A stretch of DNA of 64,000 bases from Candidatus Methanoplasma termitum. GTDB taxonomy: Archaea; Thermoplasmatota; Thermoplasmata; Methanomassiliicoccales; Methanomethylophilaceae. Position numbers and translations under genes: made by a program. The notes under the pieces were generated by a model that saw only the letters and a program-made list of their open reading frames with translations, was not told the DNA's origin and searched no databases. Location: NCBI RefSeq assembly GCF_000800805.1, contig NZ_CP010070.1:620001-684000 (forward strand), written 5' to 3'. Shown here one piece after another: positions 1 through 7,465 of this stretch. Position 1 is the first letter of the stretch; each line of letters starts with the position of its first letter.

Positions 1-12
1 GACGAGGAGATA

Positions 13-387
13 ATGAAAAGATATGACAAAGAGAAGAAATGGGGGCTTGCCATATGCATCGACCTCGGCGAATGCGATCACGCTAAGGTCTCGTCCAAAG
101 AGCACATTACTAAGTTCGCTATCGACCTTGCCGACGAGATCAAAATGAAGAGGTACGGCGATCCGATAGTCGTATTCTTCGGAGCTGAGCCCAAAGTGCA
201 GGGGTATTCCCTGGTACAGCTGATCGAGACGTCTCAGATCTCTGGACACTTTGCCGAGGACACGAACAGAGCGTTCATAGATGTGTTCTCATGCAAAGGA
301 TTCCCAGCGAAAAAGACTGCGGAGTACGTCAAAAAGTACTTCGGCGCAAAGAAGATGGAATTCTCATTCTGCTTCAGGGACATTTAA
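13..387 (+). CDS. S-adenosylmethionine decarboxylase-like protein (class 1B type)
   Basis: 124 residues, the length of single-gene prokaryotic AdoMet decarboxylase proenzymes, which self-cleave at a serine to make a pyruvoyl group and yield decarboxylated AdoMet for polyamine synthesis. Ser74, His79 and Cys94 have the same spacing (5 and 15 residues) as the cleavage Ser, processing His and catalytic Cys of the class 1B enzymes (Ser63/His68/Cys83 in the Thermotoga enzyme), and the Cys ends the family-like segment FIDVFSC. A GAGGAGAT Shine-Dalgarno lies just before the ATG. Overall similarity to SpeH looks low, so the substrate could differ; no aminopropyltransferase gene is in view. Followed by a strong terminator hairpin. 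Confidence 0.7.
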   Translation: MKRYDKEKKWGLAICIDLGECDHAKVSSKEHITKFAIDLADEIKMKRYGDPIVVFFGAEPKVQGYSLVQLIETSQISGHFAEDTNRAFIDVFSCKGFPAKKTAEYVKKYFGAKKMEFSFCFRDI

Positions 388-395
388 ACTTCAAT

Positions 396-418
396 GCCGG
401 CAAAGCCGGCGATTTTTA
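396..418 (+). terminator. Hairpin terminator after the AdoMetDC-like gene
   Basis: GCCGGC-AAA-GCCGGC perfect stem at 396-410 followed by a T-run (GATTTTTAAC), nine bases after the stop codon. Read directly from sequence. Confidence 0.7.
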
Positions 419-486
419 ACTTACGGGCCGGACGGCCTTTTTCTGTATTACAATAAAATATTATTACAGAATGTATACGGGAGGAT

Positions 487-1035
487 ATGGGCTTAGAGGA
501 GGTCCTCTCAAAGATCTGCGCGGACAAGAATGTGAATTCGGCATTCCTGTTAGAAGGGGAATTTTATGAAGAGGTCATTGAAGAAGAAAGCAGCATCATA
601 GAATGCACCTTCGGAATGCCTTTAGATAACAGGGCGCTGAAAGAGATCAAAACAAAAGAGATGGCCATTTGTATTTTCTGCTACGGCTCCTTCGAGCCCC
701 CTTCGGACCACGTCATGGTAATGGAAGATTGCTGCGGTAATTGGATCGGGCACGATGTTCCTTCCTGCAAGATGCACCAGTACAAGAAGGACGATCCCGA
801 TATCATTTGGCTTTGCGATGATTTTGCGATATACCCCAACAGGGCGGTATCACATGAAATGGTGATGGCCATGCTTCCTCTGAGGGTAAAATGCGTAGGC
901 GAGAGCGAAGGGGTGAAAGACCCCGTAATAATGTATCCCGCGACATCGACCGACATTATGCTCAGAAAACATTTCGGGATCCCTCTCGGGGATGCGAGGA
1001 TCGCATCGGCGATCATGGCTTTCAACATCCTGTAA
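487..1035 (+). CDS. Conserved protein of unknown function, paralogue of the gene at 23670
   Basis: 182 residues, soluble, no recognised domain. The C-terminal half aligns by eye with the equally long protein at 23670-24218: PDIIWLCDDFAIYPN here against EDVVWLSDAFVLFPN there, then a TxDxxxRK-type helix and a shared ending (AFN-I-L against GFND-L). The N-terminal halves differ more and this copy carries extra cysteines (FCYGS, DCCGNW). The other copy sits among MCR-maturation genes, so a methanogenesis link is a guess. It stands alone between a terminator and the pilin-like operon. The ATG is preceded by GGGAGGAT, a good Shine-Dalgarno. Confidence 0.75.
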   Translation: MGLEEVLSKICADKNVNSAFLLEGEFYEEVIEEESSIIECTFGMPLDNRALKEIKTKEMAICIFCYGSFEPPSDHVMVMEDCCGNWIGHDVPSCKMHQYKKDDPDIIWLCDDFAIYPNRAVSHEMVMAMLPLRVKCVGESEGVKDPVIMYPATSTDIMLRKHFGIPLGDARIASAIMAFNIL

Positions 1036-1047
1036 AAATGAAAACGT

Positions 1048-1077
1048 AGTATAACTGTACTATACTCATTATATACA
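1048..1077 (+). promoter_or_regulatory. Promoter of the pilin-like operon with an adjacent inverted repeat
   Basis: A TATA-like box TTATATAC (1070-1077) lies 24-31 bases before the ATG at 1101, implying a leaderless or very short-leader transcript. Just upstream, AGTATA (1048-1053) and TATACT (1061-1066) form an inverted repeat that could be an operator next to the BRE. Confidence 0.5.
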
Positions 1078-1100
1078 CTCATGCAGACAATCAATGAAGC

Positions 1101-1568
1101 ATGAGAAAAACAGAACGTCTCATTAGGAAATTGAACAAGAATAAGAAGGGGAGTATCGAGGGGCTGCCGCTGCAGCTGATGATAATGATCATCATTGCGA
1201 CGATAGGTACCGCCATCCTCGTCGGATGGATGGGGAACATCGATTCTCCGAAGAGCATCGGTTCGGTCGAGGTCGTCTCGGGAGACATAATACTTGACGG
1301 CAACAGCACTACCGACGGGATGATAGAAGTATACGTCTCCGATCAGGACGGTAATCCTCTGAGCGGTGCGACGGTCGTGCTTTCAGGCCTCGGAGTAAGC
1401 GACAAGAACGGAAAGACCGCATATGCCAACACAGACAGCAAGGGGTACGCAAAGTTCGATGGGTTATGTCTGACGCTGAGGGGCGCCGATATAGGTTTCA
1501 TTACCGTCAACGTATCGATGTCGGAATATGGTGAGAACAACTCCACAAGGGTGGCGGTGATCTCATAA
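1101..1568 (+). CDS. Type IV pilin-like secreted protein with Ig-like domain
   Basis: 155 residues. The N-terminus is a class III (prepilin) signal: a basic stretch (RKLNKNKKG) ending in KKG at residues 15-17, then Ser-Ile-Glu and a hydrophobic helix at about 22-43, the arrangement cut by archaeal prepilin peptidase (EppA/PibD). The rest resembles a carboxypeptidase-regulatory/Ig-like beta-sandwich: VYVSDQDGNPLSGATVVLSG followed by a second sheet (TDSKGYAKFDGL). Probably a surface pilin or adhesin. First of three overlapping genes; its TAA overlaps the proposed start of the next gene. No assembly ATPase or platform gene is in the window. Confidence 0.65.
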   Translation: MRKTERLIRKLNKNKKGSIEGLPLQLMIMIIIATIGTAILVGWMGNIDSPKSIGSVEVVSGDIILDGNSTTDGMIEVYVSDQDGNPLSGATVVLSGLGVSDKNGKTAYANTDSKGYAKFDGLCLTLRGADIGFITVNVSMSEYGENNSTRVAVIS

Positions 1569-2002
1569 AATTAAACAGAAAAGGTGTGATCGACCTGCCT
1601 ATCTGGCTGGTCGTGACCTTTTTGATTTTAGCTGTTTTCGTGCCGGTAGCCCTCAATATGATGGGTGATCTGCAGGATGACTCTGCCGTATCTGCCGCAA
1701 GGGCTGAATCGGAAAAGATCGAGGATGCCGTGAAGAGGACATACTATTCCGGCGCCGGAAGTACCGATACGGTCTCGATATCTCTATCCGGAGGAATGTG
1801 TCTGTTGCTGGGAGGGGGAGGTTCCGATTCATACTGCATTTCGATAATGCACGACGACACGGTCGTAGAGAAGAACTATCTCCAAAGACCTTCGGTGAAG
1901 TTCCTGGGAGACCCGCTCTATGTCATGGGAAATAGAACGCTTTCCATTGAGTGCGTGATAGTTGGAGGCGTCTACGGCGTGGAGGTGAGCGTGATTGATT
2001 GA
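1565..2002 (+). CDS. Pilin-like protein, probable ATA start overlapping the upstream stop
   Basis: About 145 residues with a hydrophobic N-terminal helix followed by a beta-rich, glycine-rich domain. The first conventional start is GTG at 1586, but that removes a class III signal: the in-frame upstream residues IKLNRKG place an RKG cleavage site just before VIDLPIWLVV. No ATG, GTG or TTG exists between the upstream in-frame stop and 1586. ATA at 1565-1567 overlaps the preceding TAA as ATAA, and a perfect GGTGATC Shine-Dalgarno (1556-1562) sits 2 nt upstream, the same spacing as at the TTG start at 40153. I infer an ATA start; N-terminal peptide data would decide. Confidence 0.55.
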   Translation: MKLNRKGVIDLPIWLVVTFLILAVFVPVALNMMGDLQDDSAVSAARAESEKIEDAVKRTYYSGAGSTDTVSISLSGGMCLLLGGGGSDSYCISIMHDDTVVEKNYLQRPSVKFLGDPLYVMGNRTLSIECVIVGGVYGVEVSVID

Positions 2003-2393
2003 GTTCACATTGTCAAGGGTTATGCTGATCGTATGCGGTGTGGCGATCCTCGCCGCAATTGCGGTGCCTATACAGTCATTCTATGATGTAAGCTACGACA
2101 GTTCGATGGAGGATACCGCAGATCATATCTCGTTCATATTAGATGAGTTCTGGGCATCAAATGCTGACACAATGACGATCAGGGGATGGGAGATATTGCC
2201 GTCATCAGATTGTTCGATCGAGATAGAAGGCCACAAACTCACAGTCCTTCTGGGAGACAGAACATATCATGCGATGATCGCAGAGAATATGGACAAGATC
2301 GTTATCGGCTACGGGGATGTTGTGACTATATCCAAAAATGAGCCTTCGGCAGCGAAAAACTTGGGCAGCAACGACATAGATGCAACTGTTTGA
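1995..2393 (+). CDS. Pilin-like/pseudopilin membrane-anchored protein
   Basis: 132 residues, TTG start at 1995 overlapping the end of the preceding gene by 8 bases, with GGAGGTGA at 1981-1988 as Shine-Dalgarno. A single N-terminal hydrophobic helix (about residues 8-28) begins with an IEFTLSR segment reminiscent of a mature pilin N-terminus, but a basic leader ending in KG or KA is missing. It is therefore either an N-in anchored subunit or a minor pseudopilin. The rest is a small alpha/beta domain (DADTM-like helix, then WEILPSSDCSIEIEGHKL strands). Third and last gene of the operon; a bidirectional hairpin follows. Confidence 0.55.
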   Translation: MIEFTLSRVMLIVCGVAILAAIAVPIQSFYDVSYDSSMEDTADHISFILDEFWASNADTMTIRGWEILPSSDCSIEIEGHKLTVLLGDRTYHAMIAENMDKIVIGYGDVVTISKNEPSAAKNLGSNDIDATV

Positions 2394-2423
2394 GTGCCAT
2401 TAAACATTACACAAAAAATACCG

Positions 2424-2463
2424 CCGCAGGAAGATAACGAATGCCCTGCGGATGGGTTCGTAT
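2424..2463. terminator. Bidirectional terminator between convergent genes
   Basis: CCGCAGG (2424-2430) pairs with CCTGCGG (2445-2451); T-rich sequence (TATTTTTTATTT) follows on the + side, and A/T-rich sequence flanks it toward the pilin operon. It separates the rightward pilin operon from the leftward desulfurase gene. Confidence 0.55.
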
Positions 2464-2466
2464 TTT

Positions 2467-3690
2467 TTATTTCTTATCGCCGAATGTTTCTGCGATATTT
2501 ATCAACGCAGCCGCGAACCTTTCAATGTCTTCCTCGTTATTGTAAAGATACACAGAAGCTCTGGCACTGCCCTCGATGCCTTTTGATACAAAGAATGGAT
2601 GGGTACAGTGCATGCCGGACCTTATCATGATGTTGTCCATCTTATCCAGCATCATCGCCACATCATGCGGCGACAGACCCTCGACATTAAAAGAGAAGAC
2701 CCCGCATCTTCTGTCCGGGTCGTTCGGCCCTATGACGCTCAATCCTTCTATTTCGCCGACCCTTTTGAATATGGATCTCATCATATCTCTGTCATGTTCA
2801 AGGATCTTGTCCATTCCCACCGATGTTAGGTATTCCAGAGCTGCTTTTGTTCCGGCTATGCCGGAATAGTTCTGCAGCCCCGCTTCGAATTTGTCCGGTA
2901 TCGGCGCGGATGTTACACGCTCATATGTTGCCATGCCGACCGTGCCTCCCCCCGTGGTCAGCGGTTTGAGAGATTCCAGGCATTCTCTTTTCCCGTATAA
3001 TATGCCCATTCCAGAAGGACCCAGCATCTTATGCACAGAGAGCGAATAATAATCCACATCCATTCTCTTCAGGTCTGTCTTCATGTGCGGTGCTGCCTGA
3101 GACCCGTCCACAAGGACCTTTGCACCGATATCGTGAGCTATCTCCGTTATTTCTTTGATCGGCACTACACATCCTGTGACATTGCTCGCATGATGCACAG
3201 ATACCAGTTTTACATCCTTCCCCATGACCTTTTTGAAGCTCTCGATATCGAACTCCCCATCGTCCCGGGCTTTGGAATACCTTCTCTTTAACCCTATTTC
3301 TTCGGACAAAACTGTCCATGGGGCATGGTTGGAGTTGTGTTCTGTGTCGGTGGTAACAACCGCATCGCCTTTTCTGAATCTGAAACCTTTTGCAACGGTG
3401 TTTATCCCCTCTGTACAGTTTTTTGTGAAGATATAACACTCAGGGTCGTCTGTGCCGAAGAATCCGGCCGCCTTTTCTCTGGCCTCGTCGGTGACAAGCG
3501 ATACCTTTGCCGACATTCCGTGAATGCTTCTTCCTCCGCAGGAAGGGTAATTCTCATAATATTCGGTTACTGCTCTGATCACCTGGTCGGGCCTGAGCGA
3601 CTGACATGCGCTGTCCAGGTAAACTCCCCCTCCCTTACGAATAGTAGGAAAATCGTTTCTGACAGCGGACATGTTCATGTTGCAGCCCAT
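2467..3690 (-). CDS. SufS/CsdA-family cysteine desulfurase-like aminotransferase (class V)
   Basis: 407 residues, the usual length for group II (SufS-type) PLP-dependent cysteine desulfurases, which take sulfur from cysteine as an enzyme persulfide. PLP lysine Lys221 lies in SVHKMLGPSG, the PLP-phosphate motif TEHNSN is at about 116-121, and the catalytic cysteine Cys362 is in RSGMHCTHP, on the short SufS-type loop. It stands alone with no sufBC or sufE beside it; the IscS-type enzyme is at 7466. Having both suggests a division of labour, such as Fe-S assembly against tRNA or cofactor thiolation, but that is inference. The first ATG gives MGCNMNMSAV; the second or third Met is also possible. 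Confidence 0.85.
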   Translation of the reverse strand: MGCNMNMSAVRNDFPTIRKGGGVYLDSACQSLRPDQVIRAVTEYYENYPSCGGRSIHGMSAKVSLVTDEAREKAAGFFGTDDPECYIFTKNCTEGINTVAKGFRFRKGDAVVTTDTEHNSNHAPWTVLSEEIGLKRRYSKARDDGEFDIESFKKVMGKDVKLVSVHHASNVTGCVVPIKEITEIAHDIGAKVLVDGSQAAPHMKTDLKRMDVDYYSLSVHKMLGPSGMGILYGKRECLESLKPLTTGGGTVGMATYERVTSAPIPDKFEAGLQNYSGIAGTKAALEYLTSVGMDKILEHDRDMMRSIFKRVGEIEGLSVIGPNDPDRRCGVFSFNVEGLSPHDVAMMLDKMDNIMIRSGMHCTHPFFVSKGIEGSARASVYLYNNEEDIERFAAALINIAETFGDKK

Positions 3691-3738
3691 TACTTAGTAT
3701 TATTTAATAATCGGTTATGTGTATCCCTATCTGATAAA

Positions 3739-4638
3739 ATGCTGACGACCTCTGTGGGAAAACTCAGGCTCGAAAGACCGGGAATGGTGGCATCCGGCAT
3801 AATGGATGAGACCGGCCCGTCGATGGTGAGGATGCTGAGATCGGGCGCGGGTGCCGTTGTAACAAAATCCATCGGGATGGAACCGAACAAAGGACACCCT
3901 AATCCGACATTCTCTGAAGTGAAGGGCGGGTACATCAATGCAATGGGCCTTCCCAATCCGGGGATAGAACTTTTCGGGAAAGAGATGGAGATTGCGGCGA
4001 AAGCCGGGAACATAATAGGTTCGATATACGGATCGTCGCCGGAACAGTTCTCGATATTAGCGGGTAAGATGGAAGATTACGGCGCCGCGGCAGTAGAGCT
4101 TAATCTGTCGTGCCCGCATGCGACCGGTTACGGGATGGAGTTGGGGACTGACCCAAAAGTGATCAAGACCATTGTTTCGGCAGTTAAGTCATCGGTATCG
4201 ATACCCGTCTGGACGAAACTTACTCCCAACACACATATGATCAAAGACCTGGCATTAGCTGTTCAGGGAGCGAACGGCGACGCTATTGTCGCCATTAATA
4301 CAGTCAAGGCCATGATCATCTCCCCTCAATTGGGAAAACCCATTCTGAGCAATAAGTTCGGCGGGCTTTCCGGTCCCGCCATACGTTCTATAGGCGTCAG
4401 GGCTGTATTCGACATCAAAATGGTTGTCGATATCCCGATCGTGGGGGTCGGAGGGATATCGGACTGGAAGGATGCCGCTCAGTATCTTATGGCGGGTGCC
4501 TGCGCATTCCAGATCGGAAGCGCTATCGGCATGAAAGGGATAGAGATATTCGATACGATCAACACTGAACTTGAAAGATTCATGAAGGATTTCGGTTACA
4601 ACAGCATCGCAGATATGGTAGGTGTTGCCCATGAGTGA
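3739..4638 (+). CDS. pyrD: Dihydroorotate dehydrogenase catalytic subunit, class 1B
   Basis: 299 residues from the ATG at 3739 (the open frame extends further upstream but without homologous sequence), typical of the class 1B FMN subunit that oxidises dihydroorotate to orotate in pyrimidine synthesis. Family signatures visible: ASGIMDETG near the N-terminus, SIGMEPNKGHPNPT, the LNLSCPH segment with the active-site region after it, WTKLTPN, and the FMN phosphate site GVGGISDW...GACAFQIGSAI near the C-terminus. It overlaps pyrK by 8 bases (ATGAGTGA), so the two subunits are translationally coupled. The heterotetramer with PyrK passes electrons to NAD+. Confidence 0.95.
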   Translation: MLTTSVGKLRLERPGMVASGIMDETGPSMVRMLRSGAGAVVTKSIGMEPNKGHPNPTFSEVKGGYINAMGLPNPGIELFGKEMEIAAKAGNIIGSIYGSSPEQFSILAGKMEDYGAAAVELNLSCPHATGYGMELGTDPKVIKTIVSAVKSSVSIPVWTKLTPNTHMIKDLALAVQGANGDAIVAINTVKAMIISPQLGKPILSNKFGGLSGPAIRSIGVRAVFDIKMVVDIPIVGVGGISDWKDAAQYLMAGACAFQIGSAIGMKGIEIFDTINTELERFMKDFGYNSIADMVGVAHE

Positions 4639-5395
4639 TACAGTAAAGATCATGAGTATTATCACCGACTCCCACGATACAAAGACGTTCGAATTCCAGT
4701 GGGATGATAAAGTGAGCCCGGGACAGTTCATTATGGTTTGGAAGCCCGGAATGGAAGAGATACCCATGTCCCTTTCCAAAACGAGCCGTATAAAAAGCAT
4801 CACGGTAAAGAATATCGGAAAAGATACTCAAAAATTGTGTGAATTGGGTCTCGGAGACCCTATCCGGATCAGAGGCCCTTACGGTAAAGGCTTCGATATG
4901 AAGAAAAGCAAGAATATGCTGATAATAGGCGGAGGAGTGGGGACCGCCGCAGTCATACCCGTTGTGAAAGAGACCGGTGCAGATACGATAATCGGTGCCA
5001 GATCCGCCAAGGATATCATCATGGATGAGGTCGCGGGGAAATACGCTAAGAATCTGTGGCTTGCTACAGATGACGGTACCAAAGGGTTCCGCGGGAATGT
5101 CGTACAACTGATGAAAGAAAAGGTTCGGGAGAACAAGTACGATATGGTCATTGCCTGCGGCCCCGAGATAATGCAATATCATCTCTACAAAGCGTGCGTT
5201 GAATTGAACATCGACTGCCAACTGTCATTGGAGAGATACATGAAGTGCGGTGCCGGCGTCTGCGGATGCTGCATGATGGATGATATGCGTGTATGCAAGG
5301 ACGGTCCGGTCTTCACAAAGGAACAGATCTCAAAGATGAGCGACTTCGGTGTATCGAAGAGAGATGAATGCGGACGTCTTGTGAAGCTCGGGTGA
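4631..5395 (+). CDS. pyrK: Dihydroorotate dehydrogenase electron transfer subunit
   Basis: 254 residues from ATG 4631 (an in-frame GTG lies at 4622). It is the FAD/[2Fe-2S] partner of PyrD that relays electrons from FMN to NAD+. An N-terminal FAD-binding beta barrel (PGQFIMVWKPG; RGPYGKGF) is followed by an NAD-binding fold starting at LIIGGGVGTAAVIP. The C-terminal 2Fe-2S ligand cluster is CGAGVCGCCMMDDMRVCKDGP-like: a Cys-x4-Cys-x2-Cys pattern plus a later Cys before KDGP, as in PyrK and related reductases. Coupled to pyrD by overlap. The next gene follows within 35 bases and may share the transcript. Confidence 0.93.
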   Translation: MSDTVKIMSIITDSHDTKTFEFQWDDKVSPGQFIMVWKPGMEEIPMSLSKTSRIKSITVKNIGKDTQKLCELGLGDPIRIRGPYGKGFDMKKSKNMLIIGGGVGTAAVIPVVKETGADTIIGARSAKDIIMDEVAGKYAKNLWLATDDGTKGFRGNVVQLMKEKVRENKYDMVIACGPEIMQYHLYKACVELNIDCQLSLERYMKCGAGVCGCCMMDDMRVCKDGPVFTKEQISKMSDFGVSKRDECGRLVKLG

Positions 5396-5426
5396 TAATA
5401 TCTCGACCCCGGAAGGTTATTTCGAG

Positions 5427-5813
5427 GTGACCCACGGCAAACTTGCTGTCAACGTTCCGAGAAATATCTTCAAAGGAGACGGTGCAACGATCGATAAGGA
5501 AAAGGCTGCCGCTTTCAGAGAGATTCTGAAGCAGAGATATCCCTGGCTCACCGACAATTCTCTCGATGTCTTGATGGAAAAGGCCAGAAAGACCGTGGTC
5601 GAGATACGCAATGAGGAAACGAACGGCCTTTCCGTGAGCAGAGAATTGGAATCACAGGGCAGACCCGAAGAAGCGATCAAACACCTGAGAAGGCGCTTGG
5701 AGATGGATGCCGACGATCCTGATCTATGGTACGCACTCGGAGAGCTTCTCTGTAAAACAGGCAAAACGGAAGAGGGCTACAGAGCGTTTGCGAGGGGAAG
5801 AGAATTATTCTGA
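5427..5813 (+). CDS. Small TPR-like protein of unknown function
   Basis: 128 residues from the only conventional start (GTG 5427). The C-terminal third holds about one and a half tetratricopeptide repeats (GRPEEAIKHLRRRLEMDADDPDLWYALGELLCKTGKTEEGYRAFARG); the N-terminal part is mixed charged helix. Such proteins usually mediate protein-protein contacts; no specific role can be read. It follows pyrK closely. A GGTGAT Shine-Dalgarno at 5391-5396 would fit an ATC codon at 5400 in the same frame, adding nine residues (ISTPEGYFE), so the start is uncertain. Its 3' end overlaps the convergent gene by 9 bases. Confidence 0.65.
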   Translation: MTHGKLAVNVPRNIFKGDGATIDKEKAAAFREILKQRYPWLTDNSLDVLMEKARKTVVEIRNEETNGLSVSRELESQGRPEEAIKHLRRRLEMDADDPDLWYALGELLCKTGKTEEGYRAFARGRELF

Positions 5814-6644
5814 ATCAGCGTACAAAGCATTGATCGCGTCGATCACTTCCGGAACTGTCGTTCCCCATGGTACTTTCGCGATGTTCCCGTCTATCTCATG
5901 GCCGTTCTTTACGGTGCAGCATCTGACTATCGTTTTTGTCCCGTCTTTAGGGACGGCATCGACCGGACATACGTTGATAAGTGGAACATCTCTGTCATAG
6001 ATCGCCTGATATATCCTGTTGGATAAACTGCAGCCGATGAGCGTTACATCATGCTTCACCTCCGGAGCCCTATCCAGGAAATAGTATGGCATCTCCGCTT
6101 TCAGACCGGATACTCTGCACGGGAACATCACCGCTTCTGTCTTGACGTATTTGATCTTGTCTTCCAAATCCATATCCACAAATTCGGGTATTATCGGGTG
6201 CTCTATCATTCCGGAAGATAATGCTTTGTCTACAAGAATGCGCAATCTGGATGGTCCGGGAGGTATGTTATCTATCGCCCTCAGCTTAAGCGGCCTCATT
6301 CCGGATATAAAACTCATGTACGAGAACATCCCTTCTATCACGACGGTCTTACCCGGATATTTCTCCTGCACAGAAGCAACAGCGGGGACATTAAGAACAT
6401 CTATACTCGGATCCCTTACAAAAACAGTATCTTTCGGCAGGGATATCACCTCCACGCCGGTCACCTTTCTGAAAAGGCCTTCCGGTTCACTTCTGTCCAC
6501 CCTGACGGTAGCCAGTTCATTCCCGTTCTTCAACACAAAATACTCTGTCCGGACATAGACCTTCCATTTTGACACTTCTTTAACAATATTATTCTTTGTT
6601 AAAGGAAAGTCTACATCGTGAAGTGAAATGTCCTTGCAGTGCAT
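5805..6644 (-). CDS. Conserved archaeal protein of unknown function
   Basis: About 279 residues from ATG 6644 (a TTG at 6695 would add 17 residues lacking an obvious pattern). I do not recognise the family. No membrane segment. The sequence has two apparent halves: a beta-rich N-terminus (KWKVYVRTEYFVLKNGNELATVRV) and a C-terminal region with conserved-looking cysteines and prolines (AVMFPCRVSG, LIGCSLSN, VPLINVCPVDAVP, IVRCCTVKNGH). The cysteines could bind metal or be redox active. An AT-rich TATA-like element at 6708-6716 would serve this leftward gene; the tRNA-Cys gene diverges from it. Confidence is for it being a real gene. Confidence 0.7.
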   Translation of the reverse strand: MHCKDISLHDVDFPLTKNNIVKEVSKWKVYVRTEYFVLKNGNELATVRVDRSEPEGLFRKVTGVEVISLPKDTVFVRDPSIDVLNVPAVASVQEKYPGKTVVIEGMFSYMSFISGMRPLKLRAIDNIPPGPSRLRILVDKALSSGMIEHPIIPEFVDMDLEDKIKYVKTEAVMFPCRVSGLKAEMPYYFLDRAPEVKHDVTLIGCSLSNRIYQAIYDRDVPLINVCPVDAVPKDGTKTIVRCCTVKNGHEIDGNIAKVPWGTTVPEVIDAINALYADSE

Positions 6645-6741
6645 ACGACCGTATCTTCCGTTTTGCCTATAATCCTGCCGTCCATCATCAGACAACGGAC
6701 ACGAAACGTTTATTAATCAGTCATATGTGGGGATGTTCAGT

Positions 6742-6812
6742 GTCGGGATAACACAGTGGCTATGTGGCGGACTGCAGATCCGCATACGGGGGTTCAATTC
6801 CCTCTCCCGACC
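6742..6812 (+). tRNA. tRNA-Cys (anticodon GCA)
   Basis: Folds as a full cloverleaf: acceptor GTCGGGA/TCCCGAC (6742-6748 with 6805-6811), D stem CAC/GTG with GG in the loop, anticodon stem GCGGA/TCCGC around loop CTGCAGA (anticodon GCA at 6774-6776), T stem GGGGG/CCCTC with one G-U and loop TTCAATT. No intron. The base after the acceptor stem is C (6812), followed by CCA; U73 is the usual discriminator for tRNA-Cys, so the C is noteworthy. CCA may be encoded by chance. Confidence 0.95.
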
Positions 6813-6882
6813 CCATCCTGTTTTTTACCGGAATATATCCAAACAATATCATCCAATACTATATCCAACCGGGATCAATAGA

Positions 6883-7335
6883 ATGGAAGAGCGGCAACTA
6901 CTGCGCGATAAGAACAACGAACCGACGGGTGAGACCATTGCTGAGGGGCTCGGCAGTGCCGGTGCCGCATACGATAAATTCATCGAGGAAGCGAAACATC
7001 ATGATATTCAGGTCGATTGGCGCTACTATAATGACGGCGGGTGGCTCGGAAAGGCATTATACAAGTGGACGACCGCCCGAGGTACACAAAAAGAAATGAC
7101 GGCCTTTTGGCTTTCTGTCTGGAGTGGGTTCTTCAAAGTAAGCCTTTACTTCCCGGCGAGTTCACGCGCCGATGCGTTGAACCTTCCATTATCTAATGAA
7201 TTAAGGAAAAGAATAGAGAATTCAACGCAGATGGAAAAGATGAAGACCATCTCGCTGACCTTCGAACCCCGTTCAGATGAGTTGTTCGATGAAATATTCA
7301 TTCTCGTCGATTTTAAGAGAACGCTGAAGCGATGA
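6883..7335 (+). CDS. DUF3788 family protein
   Basis: 150 residues from ATG 6883; the open frame continues upstream through the tRNA and is not coding there. The sequence has the DUF3788 hallmarks: an N-terminal MEERQLLRDKNNEPT segment, a central WRYYNDGGWLGKALYKW motif, then FWLSVWSGFFKVSLYF and a C-terminal LVDFKRTL. Family members are small cytosolic proteins of unknown function, found mostly in gut bacteria and methanogens, distantly like heme-degrading or DUF1801-type folds; I do not assign a role. Monocistronic, between tRNA-Cys and iscS. Confidence 0.8.
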   Translation: MEERQLLRDKNNEPTGETIAEGLGSAGAAYDKFIEEAKHHDIQVDWRYYNDGGWLGKALYKWTTARGTQKEMTAFWLSVWSGFFKVSLYFPASSRADALNLPLSNELRKRIENSTQMEKMKTISLTFEPRSDELFDEIFILVDFKRTLKR

Positions 7336-7465
7336 CGCTCGGATCGATCTGAACCCAATTCATGGAGTACTCAACAAACAATTAAATATTGTAAAATCTA
7401 CTTCGTACCTAATTCATATCAAAATAGTATGGAATCGATATGAACGAAACTGATGGTGAAAATTA

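Noticed and set aside
3325-3738. N-terminal extension of the dihydroorotate dehydrogenase frame
   Set aside because: It overlaps the SufS-like gene on the other strand and has no family similarity; the protein starts canonically at 3739.
6727-6882. Coding extension upstream of the DUF3788 gene
   Set aside because: It would translate through the tRNA-Cys gene.
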